Positions 17,316 through 26,014 of a stretch of 64,000 nt of DNA are shown one piece after another. The DNA comes from Kitasatospora sp052076145. GTDB taxonomy: Bacteria > Actinomycetota > Actinomycetes > Streptomycetales > Streptomycetaceae. How positions within the stretch are numbered: the first letter of the stretch is position 1; every line of letters begins with the position of its first letter. The stretch lies in contig NZ_CP197246.1 of assembly GCF_052076145.1 (NCBI RefSeq), forward strand, positions 3,286,001 to 3,350,000, written 5' to 3'. A model generated the notes under the pieces. That model worked only from the letters and a program-made list of their open reading frames with translations. It did no database searches and was not told the origin of the DNA. Made by a program: the position numbers and the translations under genes.

Positions 17316-18137
17316 TCACCCGGCCGGCAGCATCAGCTCCCAGGCGCCCGCGTGGACCGTCCAGGTGCGGGTGCGGACGGGGCCGAGCGGGTGGCCGTCG
17401 GCCTCGTAGCCGAAGCCCCGGCCCGCGACGGTGAGGCTCGCGGCGCGGACCCGGTGGGCGGCGCCCGCGCGGCGGAGCACCAGCTCCATCACCCCGCCGT
17501 CGGGGGGCAGGTTCACCTGGAGCAGCCGGACGGGCTGGTGGAGGTCGGCCAGCAGGCGGCCGTCGGCCTCCACCCGGAGCTGGGCGGCGCTCCCGTGCGG
17601 GCTCCCTCGGTCGGCCGCAGCCAATTTCGCCCATAGCGAACGCAGTGCACTCCGACGGCCCAGCCGGTACGGCTGGATGCGGACCCCGCCGAGCACCACC
17701 CCGCCGCCGTCGTCCACCAGCAGGTCGAGCTTGCGCGAGCTGCCCTGGATCACCGCGCGGGCCGCCGCCACCGGCTCGCCCGGCACCCCCAGCCCCCGCG
17801 CCACCCCGACGGCGCCGGGCCGCCCGATCGGGACGACGCCGACGGCGTCCGCACCCAGTTCCCGCTGCCGGTGCAGGGCTTGCAGCACGCGTTGCAGCGC
17901 CAGATCGGATCCGATCACGACCGGTCGGCGGCGGCCCCGGTGCGCAAGCAGGCGGTCGAGTTCGGACACGCTCTCGGGCAGCGCGACCTTGCAGTCGGCG
18001 CCTCCGCAGAGCACGTCCCTGGCGATCCGCACCGACTCGCCATCGGCCTGCCGGGCCGCCGGGTCCAGCAGCACGAGCAGCGGGTCCGGCCCACCTGGAG
18101 AAACGGCACGGGATTCGGGCGTGGACAGGGACGACAC
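17316..18137 (-). CDS. Diacylglycerol-kinase-like protein with degenerate nucleotide loop
   Basis: The GTG at 18137, preceded by AGGAAGG, gives 273 residues. The layout is that of the diacylglycerol/NAD kinase fold: an N-terminal LLVLLDPAARQ strand, VVIGSDLALQRVL where active kinases have GGDGT, VGVVPIGRPGAVGVARGLGV, and a C-terminal beta-sandwich. The Gly-Gly-Asp-Gly-Thr loop is changed to G-S-D-L-A, so kinase activity is doubtful. It lies divergent from purA with 126 bp between the starts. A lipid-binding or regulatory role, or altered substrate, is inference. Confidence 0.75.
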   Translation of the reverse strand: MSSLSTPESRAVSPGGPDPLLVLLDPAARQADGESVRIARDVLCGGADCKVALPESVSELDRLLAHRGRRRPVVIGSDLALQRVLQALHRQRELGADAVGVVPIGRPGAVGVARGLGVPGEPVAAARAVIQGSSRKLDLLVDDGGGVVLGGVRIQPYRLGRRSALRSLWAKLAAADRGSPHGSAAQLRVEADGRLLADLHQPVRLLQVNLPPDGGVMELVLRRAGAAHRVRAASLTVAGRGFGYEADGHPLGPVRTRTWTVHAGAWELMLPAG

Positions 18138-18263
18138 GACCGGTCCTTCCTCAGGTAATCTCTCGGTGCAAGAGCCCCTTGCGCTATTGCGCCAGGGGCT
18201 TCGTCTATCTCGGGGCAGACTGCGGCCTACGCAGGATGCCCCAACCGGAAGGGGTGTACGCCT

Positions 18264-19547
18264 GTGCCGGCACTCGTGCTCGTTGGCGCTCAGTGGGGGG
18301 ACGAGGGCAAGGGGAAGGCGACCGACCTGCTCGGCGGCTCCGTCGACTACGTCGTCCGCTACCAGGGCGGTAACAACGCCGGTCACACCGTGATCATCGG
18401 CGACCAGAAGTACGCCCTCCACCTGCTGCCTTCCGGCATCCTCAGCCCGAACGTCGTACCGGTCATCGGCAACGGCGTCGTCATCGACCCGGGCGTGCTG
18501 CTCTCCGAGCTCAAGGGCCTGGACGAGCGCGGCATCGACACCTCGAAGCTGCTGATCTCGGGCAACGCCCACCTGATCACCCCGTACCACCGCACCCTGG
18601 ACAAGGTCACCGAGCGCTTCCTCGGCAAGCGCAAGATCGGCACCACCGGTCGCGGCATCGGTCCGGCCTACGCCGACAAGATCAACCGCATCGGCATCCG
18701 GGTGCAGGACCTCTTCGACGAATCGATCCTTCAGCAGAAGGTCGAGGCCGCGCTGCACGACAAGAACCAGCTGCTGGTCAAGCTCTACAACCGTCGCGCC
18801 ATGCCGGTCGAGCTGGTCGTCGAGGAGTACCTCGGCTACGCCGACAAGCTGCGCCCCTACCTCGCCGACACCACCCTCGTCCTGGACCAGGCGCTGAAGG
18901 CGAACAAGGTCGTCCTGCTGGAGGGCGGCCAGGGCACCCTGCTGGACGTCGACCACGGCACGTACCCCTTCGTGACCTCCTCGAACCCGACCGCGGGCGG
19001 CGCCTGCACCGGTGCGGGCATCGGCCCGACCAAGATCGACCGGGTCATCGGCATCCTGAAGGCGTACACCACCCGCGTCGGCTCGGGCCCCTTCCCGACC
19101 GAGCTGCTGGACGCCGACGGCGACGCGCTGCGCCGGATCGGCGGCGAGCGCGGTGTCACCACCGGCCGTGACCGCCGCTGCGGCTGGTTCGACGCGGTGA
19201 TCGCCCGTTACGCGACCCGCGTGAACGGCCTGACCGACTTCTTCCTCACCAAGCTGGACGTGCTGACCGGCTGGGAGGAGATCCCGGTCTGCGTCGCGTA
19301 CGAGATCGACGGCAAGCGCGTCGAGGAGCTCCCGTACAACCAGTCGGACTTCCACCACGCGAAGCCGATCTACGAGAACCTCCCCGGCTGGACCGAGGAC
19401 ATCAGCAAGTGCCTGACCTTCGCCGACCTGCCGAAGAACGCGCAGGCCTACGTGAAGGCGCTGGAGGAGATGTCCGGCGCGCCGATCTCGGCCATCGGCG
19501 TCGGGCCGGGCCGGACCGAGACGATCCAGATCAACTCGTTCATCTAG
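18264..19547 (+). CDS. purA: Adenylosuccinate synthetase
   Basis: The 427-residue protein begins MPALVLVGAQWGDEGKGKAT; GDEGKGK (12-18) is the GTP-binding P-loop signature of PurA. Further family motifs are NNAGHTV, GPTKIDRVIGILKAYTTRVG and a late GWTEDISKCL. It condenses IMP with aspartate to adenylosuccinate using GTP, the first AMP-specific step. A clean terminator follows 16 bases past the stop. Confidence 0.97.
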   Translation: MPALVLVGAQWGDEGKGKATDLLGGSVDYVVRYQGGNNAGHTVIIGDQKYALHLLPSGILSPNVVPVIGNGVVIDPGVLLSELKGLDERGIDTSKLLISGNAHLITPYHRTLDKVTERFLGKRKIGTTGRGIGPAYADKINRIGIRVQDLFDESILQQKVEAALHDKNQLLVKLYNRRAMPVELVVEEYLGYADKLRPYLADTTLVLDQALKANKVVLLEGGQGTLLDVDHGTYPFVTSSNPTAGGACTGAGIGPTKIDRVIGILKAYTTRVGSGPFPTELLDADGDALRRIGGERGVTTGRDRRCGWFDAVIARYATRVNGLTDFFLTKLDVLTGWEEIPVCVAYEIDGKRVEELPYNQSDFHHAKPIYENLPGWTEDISKCLTFADLPKNAQAYVKALEEMSGAPISAIGVGPGRTETIQINSFI

Positions 19548-19563
19548 GTCACCCCGCTCCGAG

Positions 19564-19593
19564 AGCCCCGTCCGCCTTCCGGCGGGCGGGGCT
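19564..19593 (+). terminator. Terminator after purA
   Basis: AGCCCCGTCCGCC pairs with GGCGGGCGGGGCT over a TTCC loop and is followed by tcttg. It lies 16 bases past the purA stop. Confidence 0.9.
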
Positions 19594-19617
19594 TCTTGCC
19601 ATCCCCGGGGAGCCTGC

Positions 19618-19653
19618 TTGCACTAAGGCAGATATATCTTGCTTCTAGTTCAA
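19618..19653 (+). promoter_or_regulatory. Imperfect palindrome around GATATATC, likely repressor operator
   Basis: TTGCACTAAGGCA, a central GATATATC (19631-19638) and TGCTTCTAGTTCAA form an imperfect dyad with ACTA/TAGT arms. It is AT-rich compared with its surroundings and sits just upstream of the acetyltransferase gene. Its shape suits a PadR- or MarR-type winged-helix repressor. No such regulator gene is adjacent. Confidence 0.5.
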
Positions 19654-19673
19654 TGGCTGGTTATCGTCGAGGC

Positions 19674-20276
19674 ATGACCGCTCGACTGCCCTCCCCCACC
19701 GTCCTGACCGGCCGCCACGTCCGGCTGGAGCCGCTCGACCGGGCCCACGTGCCCGACCTGTTCGCCACCTGCGGGGCCGACGACGAGGTCTGGCGCTGGC
19801 TGCCGGACCCGACACCCCGGACGGAGGCCGAGCTCGGCGCCATCGTCGACGACCGCCTCCAGGAGGTCGAGGACGGCTCGTGCGTCGCGTTCGCCGTGAT
19901 CAGCCTGGAGAGCGGGAAGGCGATCGGCGTCACCTGCTACTTCGACGCCAGCGCCACGAACGAGCTGCTGGAGATCGGCGGCACCTGGTACGGCCGCGCG
20001 TACTGGCGCAGCGCCGTCAACACCGAGGCCAAGCTGCTGCTGCTCACCCACGCCTTCGACGAACTCGGCATGGGCCGGGTGCTCTGGAAGACCGACCACC
20101 TGAACGAGCGCTCGCAGAACGCCATCCGCCGCCTCGGCGCCCAGTACGAGGGCACCTTCCGCCGCCACCGCCGCCGGCCCGACGGCAGCTGGCGGGACAG
20201 CGTCCACTTCTCGATGCTGCGGGACGAGTGGCCCGCCGCCCGGGAGCGCCTGACGGCGCGGGCACCGGGGCACTGA
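19674..20276 (+). CDS. GNAT-family N-acetyltransferase
   Basis: The ATG at 19674 gives 200 residues. The sequence matches the RimJ/RimL-like acetyltransferase_3 type: TGRHVRLEPLDRAHVPDLF at the N-terminus, IGGTWYGRAYWRSAVNTEAK in the acetyl-CoA-binding region, and VLWKTDHLNERSQNAIRRLG, then DSVHFSMLRDEW. It probably acetylates a protein N-terminus or a small amine such as an antibiotic; the substrate is unknown. The palindrome just upstream suggests repression. Confidence 0.88.
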   Translation: MTARLPSPTVLTGRHVRLEPLDRAHVPDLFATCGADDEVWRWLPDPTPRTEAELGAIVDDRLQEVEDGSCVAFAVISLESGKAIGVTCYFDASATNELLEIGGTWYGRAYWRSAVNTEAKLLLLTHAFDELGMGRVLWKTDHLNERSQNAIRRLGAQYEGTFRRHRRRPDGSWRDSVHFSMLRDEWPAARERLTARAPGH

Positions 20277-20314
20277 GGGGCTTCGCGACACCGGGCGTCG
20301 TACGCTTGTCCGTC

Positions 20315-20620
20315 ATGACGCCCTCCCCCACCACCGCCCCGGCGGCCGGGCGCCGCCGCTCGGGTGCCGTCGCCCTGGGCATGGTCGGCACCCTGGCCCT
20401 GGCCCTGACCAGCTGCTCGTCCTCCGGCAGCGCCCCGCGCCGCTGCGTCGACCCGGGCAGCCTCAAGGTGCTGGACAACCACTCCTGCACCGACAGCAGA
20501 GCCTCCGGCCGTTGGTACTACTGCGACTCCGGCTCGCTGACCGCCGCCGGCGGCACCTTCGACCAGGCCGCCACCAAGCGCGGCGGCTTCGGCTGCCCCA
20601 GCGGCTCCGGCGGGGGCTGA
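20315..20620 (+). CDS. Small lipoprotein
   Basis: The 101-residue protein has an Arg-rich start, a hydrophobic stretch and the lipobox LTSC (MVGTLALALTSC), followed by a Ser-rich tether and a Cys-containing domain (RRCVDPGSLKVLDNHSC, WYYCDSG, GGFGCPSG) with paired cysteines that could form disulfides. No catalytic motif is seen. It ends 5 bases before the ATP-grasp gene and is very likely co-transcribed with it. Confidence 0.7.
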   Translation: MTPSPTTAPAAGRRRSGAVALGMVGTLALALTSCSSSGSAPRRCVDPGSLKVLDNHSCTDSRASGRWYYCDSGSLTAAGGTFDQAATKRGGFGCPSGSGGG

Positions 20621-20625
20621 CGGCG

Positions 20626-21852
20626 ATGCGCCGCCGCACCCGCACCCCGCGACCCGACTGGCAGGCCGTGGTGGAGAGCCAGGGGCTCGTCTACGCCGTC
20701 TGCGAGGACCCTTGCAACCAGGGCGGCCCGCACGCCTACTGGGACGAGAGCGCGTACTACGAGTTCACGCTGCCCGAGGTCGAGGCGCTGGAGGGCGTGG
20801 TCGAGGAGCTGCACGAGCTGTGCCTCGACGCCGTCGACCACGTGGTGCGGGAGCGGCGGTACGCCGAGTACGGCATCACCTCGGGCCGCGTCGCCGAGGT
20901 GATCGCCGAATCCTGGCGGCGGCGGGCCGAACAGCCCTCCGTCTACGGCCGGTTCGACCTCGCGTACGACGGCGTCGGCCCGGCGAAGCTCTTCGAGTAC
21001 AACGCCGACACCCCGACCTCGCTGATCGAGGCCGCGAGCCCGCAGTGGTTCTGGATGGAGCAGCTCTTCCCCGGCGCCGACCAGTGGAACTCCCTGCACG
21101 AGCGGCTGGTCGCCGCCTGGGCCCGGCAGAAGCACCTGCTGCCGCCCGGCCCGCTGCACTTCGCCCACTCCCGCGGCGACACCGAGGGGGAGGACTGGCT
21201 GACCACCCTCTACCTCCAGGAGACCGCGCAGCAGGCCGGGATCGAGACCGTCGGCATCGCGATGGAGGACATCGGGCTCGACGGGCTGAGCGGGCGGTTC
21301 GTCGACCTCGACCACCGGTACATCCGGTCGGTCTTCAAGCTCTACCCCTGGGAGTGGCTGGTCGAGGAGGAGTTCGCGCCGCAGCTGCTGGCCGGGATCG
21401 ACCACGGCGGCAGCAGCGGCAACACCCTCTGGATCGAGCCGGCCTGGAAGATGCTGCTCTCCAACAAGGCGCTGCTCGCCGTGCTCTGGGAGCTCAACCC
21501 CGGCCACCCCAACCTGCTGCCCGCCTACCTCGACGGGCCGCGCGAACTCACCACGACCGGCTACGCGGCGAAGCCGCTGCTCGGCCGCGAGGGCACGGAC
21601 GTGCGGATCGTCACCCCTGACGGCAGCGTCGACCGGCTGGCCGACTGGGCCGGTGACCCGGACCGCTACGGCGCCGAGGGCCACTGCTACCAGCAGCTCC
21701 ACCCGCTGCCCGACTTCGACGGCAACCGGCCGGTGCTCGGCGCCTGGGTCGTCGACGGCGAGCCGGCCGGGCTGGGCATCCGCGAGACGGACGACAGTCT
21801 GATCACGCACCAGGGTGCGCGCTTCCTGCCGCACATCATCGCCGGGGGCTGA
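20626..21852 (+). CDS. Glutathionylspermidine synthase-like ATP-grasp protein
   Basis: The ATG at 20626 gives 408 residues. VYGRFDLAYDGVGPAKLFEY, NADTPTSLIEAA and TLWIEPAWKMLLSNKALLAVLWEL are characteristic of the glutathionylspermidine synthase C-terminal (pre-ATP-grasp/ATP-grasp) family. Actinomycetes lack trypanothione metabolism, so the reaction is probably another ATP-dependent amide ligation, perhaps on peptidoglycan or a polyamine. Coupling to the lipoprotein gene 5 bp upstream hints at a cell-envelope role; this is inference. Confidence 0.88.
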   Translation: MRRRTRTPRPDWQAVVESQGLVYAVCEDPCNQGGPHAYWDESAYYEFTLPEVEALEGVVEELHELCLDAVDHVVRERRYAEYGITSGRVAEVIAESWRRRAEQPSVYGRFDLAYDGVGPAKLFEYNADTPTSLIEAASPQWFWMEQLFPGADQWNSLHERLVAAWARQKHLLPPGPLHFAHSRGDTEGEDWLTTLYLQETAQQAGIETVGIAMEDIGLDGLSGRFVDLDHRYIRSVFKLYPWEWLVEEEFAPQLLAGIDHGGSSGNTLWIEPAWKMLLSNKALLAVLWELNPGHPNLLPAYLDGPRELTTTGYAAKPLLGREGTDVRIVTPDGSVDRLADWAGDPDRYGAEGHCYQQLHPLPDFDGNRPVLGAWVVDGEPAGLGIRETDDSLITHQGARFLPHIIAGG

Positions 21853-21885
21853 CCGGGGATCAGCCGCCGGGGGCTGAGCAGGGGG

Positions 21886-22374
21886 TCAGTGCTCCTCGGC
21901 CACCATGTGGTCGAGGCAGACGGCGACGGCGAGCAGCAGCGGGATGTCGGCGCCGTCATGGATCTTGATGCCGTACGCGTCCCGGATGCTGAACCAGCGG
22001 CGGGAGACCTCGGCGAGCTGCTTCCCGTGCTCGTCCTCGATCCGGTAGTCGCGGTCGAGCAGGTCGCCGTGGATCTCCAGCTCGCCGCCGCTCTCCAGCT
22101 CGACCTTGTACTTGTCGCGGAAGGGCGTGAACAGCTTCTCCCGGACGGTCGCGACCACGTCGCCGTCGGCGTTCTCGATCTTCATCGCGTCCCGGACGGT
22201 GACGACCTTCTTCTTCACCACCGCGACGATCTGCCCGGTCTGGTCCTTCAGCTCGAAGGTGTCGCGCAGCCGCAGCACCTTCCCGTCCACCAGGTAGGCC
22301 TTCTCGCCGTGCTCGTCCTCGATCCAGTGGTCGTCCCCGAGCGAGAACATCCGCTCCTTCATCACGTACTTCAT
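21886..22374 (-). CDS. LURP-one-related (DUF567) protein
   Basis: The 162-residue protein consists of repeating beta strands with alternating charged turns (FSLGDDHWIEDEHGEKAYLV, LRLRDTFELKDQTGQIVAVV, FSIRDAYGIKI). This is the LURP-one/Tubby-like beta-barrel pattern common in actinobacteria. Such proteins may bind membrane phospholipid; the bacterial role is unknown. It is convergent with the ATP-grasp gene, with a gap of about 33 bp. Confidence 0.85.
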   Translation of the reverse strand: MKYVMKERMFSLGDDHWIEDEHGEKAYLVDGKVLRLRDTFELKDQTGQIVAVVKKKVVTVRDAMKIENADGDVVATVREKLFTPFRDKYKVELESGGELEIHGDLLDRDYRIEDEHGKQLAEVSRRWFSIRDAYGIKIHDGADIPLLLAVAVCLDHMVAEEH

Positions 22375-22478
22375 CCTGCACTCCCAGCATCGACGCGGCC
22401 CGGTCTGTCAGGTGCCATCTTGCCCACCCGACCACCCGTCATCCGGTACCACCGCCGCATCAGTTCTGTCACAGACCC

Positions 22479-23012
22479 TCAGCCACCGAAAATGGCGAGC
22501 GGGTCGCCGAGGAGCCAGGTGTTGTCGATCCGCATCCGGCTGATCAGCCAGCGGCTCCCGTCCCGGACCAGCTCGACCTCGTAGGGGTTCTTGAGCAGGG
22601 CGTGGGTGCCGGGGTCGGTGATCAGCAGGTGCTGTGCCTCGACCAGGGCGGTCATCCGGGCGGTGTCCCCGGTGACGGTGATCCGGGCGTTGGTGACCTG
22701 GTGGGTGGTGTCCACCCGGCCGGCGAACATCGCCAGGACGGCGGTGACGATGGCGTCCCGGCCGGTCATCAACGGCAGCTCGGCGCCCCAACGCGCGGCG
22801 GCCGGGCGGAAGTCCAGCTCGGCGTCCTCGGTGAAGGCCGAGGCGAACAGCGCACGGTCCTTCAGGTCCTGGCCGAGGGCGAAGCGGTACAGGGCGTCGG
22901 TGATCTCGGCACGGTCCCGCAGCTCGGCGACGACGGCGGCCGTGTCACCGGGCGCGGCGGTCAGCGCGTGGTGAGCGTGAGCGTGGTGGGCCTGAACGGC
23001 GGGCGTGGTCAT
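22479..23012 (-). CDS. SnoaL-like (nuclear transport factor 2 fold) protein
   Basis: From the ATG at 23012 the protein has 177 residues. After a His/Ala-rich N-terminal tail it reads ELRDRAEITDALYRFALGQD, LFASAFTEDAELDF and later LLKNPYEVELVRDGSRWLIS, the pattern of SnoaL_4 proteins (cyclases, isomerases, ring-hydroxylase beta-like). The exact reaction is unknown. It is divergent from a LysR-type regulator, which probably controls it. Confidence 0.82.
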   Translation of the reverse strand: MTTPAVQAHHAHAHHALTAAPGDTAAVVAELRDRAEITDALYRFALGQDLKDRALFASAFTEDAELDFRPAAARWGAELPLMTGRDAIVTAVLAMFAGRVDTTHQVTNARITVTGDTARMTALVEAQHLLITDPGTHALLKNPYEVELVRDGSRWLISRMRIDNTWLLGDPLAIFGG

Positions 23013-23134
23013 CGTGTACTCCGGTGCGGGAGAGGGTCGGTGAGCGGCAACGCCTACTCTGCTACCGCGCTCGGTGGCGAACAACGGCCGCCTGCGCCAT
23101 GATCGTGAACTTGGACTTAACGGTGGGAGGGCGC

Positions 23135-24010
23135 GTGATCGAGCGGCACGAGCTGGAGACCCTGCTGACCCTCGCGGAGGAGCTGCACTTCGGCCGCACC
23201 GCCGAGCGCCTGCACGTCTCCACCGCCCGGATCAGCCAGACCGTCCGCAAGCTCGAGCGGCGGGTCGGCACCCCGCTCTTCCACCGCACCAGCCGGCGCG
23301 TCGAACTCACGCCGGTCGGAAGGCAGTTGGTGACGGAGATCCGCCCCGCCTGGGCAAGCGTCGGCGCTGCGTTGCAGCGGGCGACCGAGGCGGGGCGGGG
23401 CGTCTTTGGCACCCTGCGGGTCGCCTTCGTCGGCGCAGCCGCCGGGCAACTGCTGACCGGTGCGGCCGAGCTGTTCCGTGACCGGGCGCCCGGCTGCGAG
23501 GTACGGCTGCGCGAGGCGCAGCCGGCCGAGCTGCTGCGGTGGCTGCGCGAGGACGAGGCCGACCTCGGCTTCGGCCCCTTCCCGGTCGAGGCACCTGACA
23601 TGGTCTGCGGCCCGCCCCTGGTCCGCGAGGGCCGTGCGCTGGCCGTGTCCACCGGGCACCCCCTGGCCGGCCGCCGCAACGTCTCGACCGAGGACCTCGA
23701 CGGGCTGCCCGTCCTGCACCTGTCCGGCCTCCAGCACCCCGACCCCCAACACCCCGGCGGCCCAGAGCCGGCGGCCGCAACCCTGTACGAGGCCCTCGCC
23801 CTCGTCGGCGCCGGCCAGGCCGTCCTCCCCGTCGGCGCCCACACCCGCCGCTACCACCCCCGCCCCGACATCACCTACCTCCCCCTCACCGACACCCCAC
23901 CCCTGGAGTGGGGCCTACTCTGGCCCGCCGACCGAGCCACCGCCCGCATCCGCGCCTTCACCGAAGCCGCCTCGGACCTGCTCCGCGACACCACCCCGGA
24001 CCAGCGGTGA
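23135..24010 (+). CDS. LysR-family transcriptional regulator
   Basis: The GTG at 23135 follows GGGAGG, giving 291 residues starting MIERHELETLLTLAEELHFG. The N-terminal winged helix contains RTAERLHVSTARISQTVRKL, followed by ERRVGTPLFHRTSRRVELT. The C-terminal periplasmic-binding-protein-like domain would bind an effector. LysR genes usually regulate the divergent neighbour, here the SnoaL-like gene; the 122-bp shared gap would hold the operator. Confidence 0.9.
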   Translation: MIERHELETLLTLAEELHFGRTAERLHVSTARISQTVRKLERRVGTPLFHRTSRRVELTPVGRQLVTEIRPAWASVGAALQRATEAGRGVFGTLRVAFVGAAAGQLLTGAAELFRDRAPGCEVRLREAQPAELLRWLREDEADLGFGPFPVEAPDMVCGPPLVREGRALAVSTGHPLAGRRNVSTEDLDGLPVLHLSGLQHPDPQHPGGPEPAAATLYEALALVGAGQAVLPVGAHTRRYHPRPDITYLPLTDTPPLEWGLLWPADRATARIRAFTEAASDLLRDTTPDQR

Positions 24011-24048
24011 CCGGAATGCGTCCACGTCCGATGGGGTTGGATGTGGGC

Positions 24049-25881
24049 ATGGCTACTCGTGCACGTGTCCGTGCCCCTGAACTCGTCGGCGCCGGTGGTT
24101 GGCTCAACACCGGGGGGAAGGAGCTGACGCTCGCGGACTTCCGGGGGAAGATCGTCATCGCGGACTTCTGGACCTTCTGCTGCATCAACTGCCTGCACGT
24201 GCTGGACGAGCTGCGGGAGCTGGAGGAGAAGCACCGGGACACCGTGGTGATCGTCGGGGTGCACTCGCCGAAGTTCGTGCACGAGGCCGACCACCAGGCC
24301 GTGGTGGATGCGGTGGCGCGGTACGAGGTGCACCACCCGGTGCTGGACGACCCGGCGCTGGTGACGTGGAAGCAGTACGCGGTGCGGGCCTGGCCGACGC
24401 TGGTGGTGATCGACCCGGAGGGGTACGTCGTCGCGCAGCATGCCGGGGAGGGGCATGCGCACGCGATCGAGCGGCTGGTGGAGGAGCTGGAGGCCGAGCA
24501 CGGGGCGAAGGGGACGCTGCGGCGCGGCGACGGGCCGTACGTGGCGCCGGAGCCGGTCGCCGGGGAGCTGAAGTTCCCGGGGAAGGCGGTGCGGCTGCCG
24601 GACGGGCACTACCTGGTCGCGGACTCCGGGCACCACTCGCTGGTCGAGCTCGCGGAGGACGGCGAGACGGTCGTGCGGCGGATCGGGGACGGCGAGCGCG
24701 GGCTCGTCGACGGCCCGGCGCCGCGGTTCAGCGAGCCGCAGGGGCTGGCGCTGGTGCCCGAGGGGCTGGGGCTGGACTACGACGTGGTGGTGGCCGACAC
24801 GGTCAATCACGCGCTGCGCGGGGTGCGGCTGGCGGACGGCTCGGTGCGGACGCTGGCGGGCACCGGGAAGCAGTGGTGGCAGGGTGCGGCGACGGCCGGG
24901 CCCGCGCGGGAGGTGGACCTGTCCTCGCCGTGGGACGTCGCGTTCTTCGACGGCGAGGTCTGGATCGCGATGGCCGGGGTGCACCAGCTCTGGGCGTACG
25001 ACCCGGTGGCGGGGACAGTACGGGTCGCGGCCGGGACGACCAACGAGGGCCTGGTGGACGGCCCGGTGGCGGAGGCCTGGTTCGCGCAGCCGTCCGGGCT
25101 CGCGGTCTCGGCGGACGGCGAGAAGCTGTGGGTCGCGGACTCGGAGACTTCGGCGGTGCGCTGGGTTTCACGTGAAACCGGCGAGGTGCACACCGCCGTC
25201 GGGACGGGCCTGTTCGACTTCGGGCACCGGGACGGCGCGGCCGGGCAGGCCCTGCTCCAGCACCCGCTCGGCGTCACGGTGCTGCCGGACGGCTCGGTGG
25301 CGATCTGCGACACCTACAACCACGCGCTGCGACGCTTCGACCCCGCGAGCGGGGAGGTCAGCACGCTGGCCACCGACCTGCGGGAGCCCTCCGGGGCCGT
25401 GCTGGTCGACGGCGACCTGGTGGTCGTCGAGTCGGCCCGGCACCGGCTGACCCGGCTGCGGCTGCCGGAGGAGGCCGTCCGCGTCGATGCGGTGGCGCAC
25501 CGCACCCAACGTGCCGCGACCGAGGTCGCGCCGGGCACGCTGCGGCTGGAGGTGGTCTTCCAGGCCCCGGCCGGCCAGAAGCTGGACGAGCGCTACGGCC
25601 CGTCCACCCGCCTGCTGGTCAGCTCCACGCCGCCGGAGCTGCTGCTGGCGGGCACGGGCGCGGACTCGGCGCTCTCCAGGGAGCTGGTGCTCTCCGCCGA
25701 GGTGCCGGAGGGCGTGCTGCACGTCTCGGCGATGGCGGCCTCGTGCGACGACGACCCGGCGATCGAGTACCCGGCCTGTCACGTCCACCAGCAGGACTGG
25801 GGCGTCCCCGTCCGGCTGACGCCGGGCGGCGCCGACCGGCTGCCGCTGATCCTCGCCGGGATCGACGCGGCCGAGCGGTAA
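24049..25881 (+). CDS. Thioredoxin-like protein with NHL-repeat propeller
   Basis: From the ATG at 24049 the protein has 610 residues. The N-terminal thioredoxin fold contains IADFWTFCCINCLHVLDEL, with a C-C-x-x-C active site. The middle and C-terminal parts repeat the NHL pattern: LPDGHYLVADSGHHSLVEL, YDVVVADTVNHALRGVRL, LPDGSVAICDTYNHALRRFD. The layout matches NHLRC2-like proteins. No signal peptide is seen, so it is probably cytoplasmic. It starts 38 bp after the LysR gene on the same strand, but functional linkage is not evident. Confidence 0.9.
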   Translation: MATRARVRAPELVGAGGWLNTGGKELTLADFRGKIVIADFWTFCCINCLHVLDELRELEEKHRDTVVIVGVHSPKFVHEADHQAVVDAVARYEVHHPVLDDPALVTWKQYAVRAWPTLVVIDPEGYVVAQHAGEGHAHAIERLVEELEAEHGAKGTLRRGDGPYVAPEPVAGELKFPGKAVRLPDGHYLVADSGHHSLVELAEDGETVVRRIGDGERGLVDGPAPRFSEPQGLALVPEGLGLDYDVVVADTVNHALRGVRLADGSVRTLAGTGKQWWQGAATAGPAREVDLSSPWDVAFFDGEVWIAMAGVHQLWAYDPVAGTVRVAAGTTNEGLVDGPVAEAWFAQPSGLAVSADGEKLWVADSETSAVRWVSRETGEVHTAVGTGLFDFGHRDGAAGQALLQHPLGVTVLPDGSVAICDTYNHALRRFDPASGEVSTLATDLREPSGAVLVDGDLVVVESARHRLTRLRLPEEAVRVDAVAHRTQRAATEVAPGTLRLEVVFQAPAGQKLDERYGPSTRLLVSSTPPELLLAGTGADSALSRELVLSAEVPEGVLHVSAMAASCDDDPAIEYPACHVHQQDWGVPVRLTPGGADRLPLILAGIDAAER

Positions 25882-25946
25882 CACCCCGAAGAACGGGACG
25901 CGGGCGGAATGCCTCGGAGGCCCTGTACTACCGTTCCTCCGAGATA

Positions 25947-25979
25947 GGCGCAGCTGTCTGATCATCAGACAGCTGCGCC
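25947..25979 (+). promoter_or_regulatory. Perfect 33-bp palindrome
   Basis: A 16-bp arm GGCGCAGCTGTCTGAT is mirrored exactly around a single central C. It lies 66 bases after the NHL gene and 36 bases before the DUF1906 gene. It could be a terminator for the former, but the lack of a T-run and the perfect symmetry equally suit an operator for the latter. Confidence 0.7.
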
Positions 25980-26014
25980 GCCGTTACTCCTGCCGAAGGG
26001 CTAGCACCGCGTCC

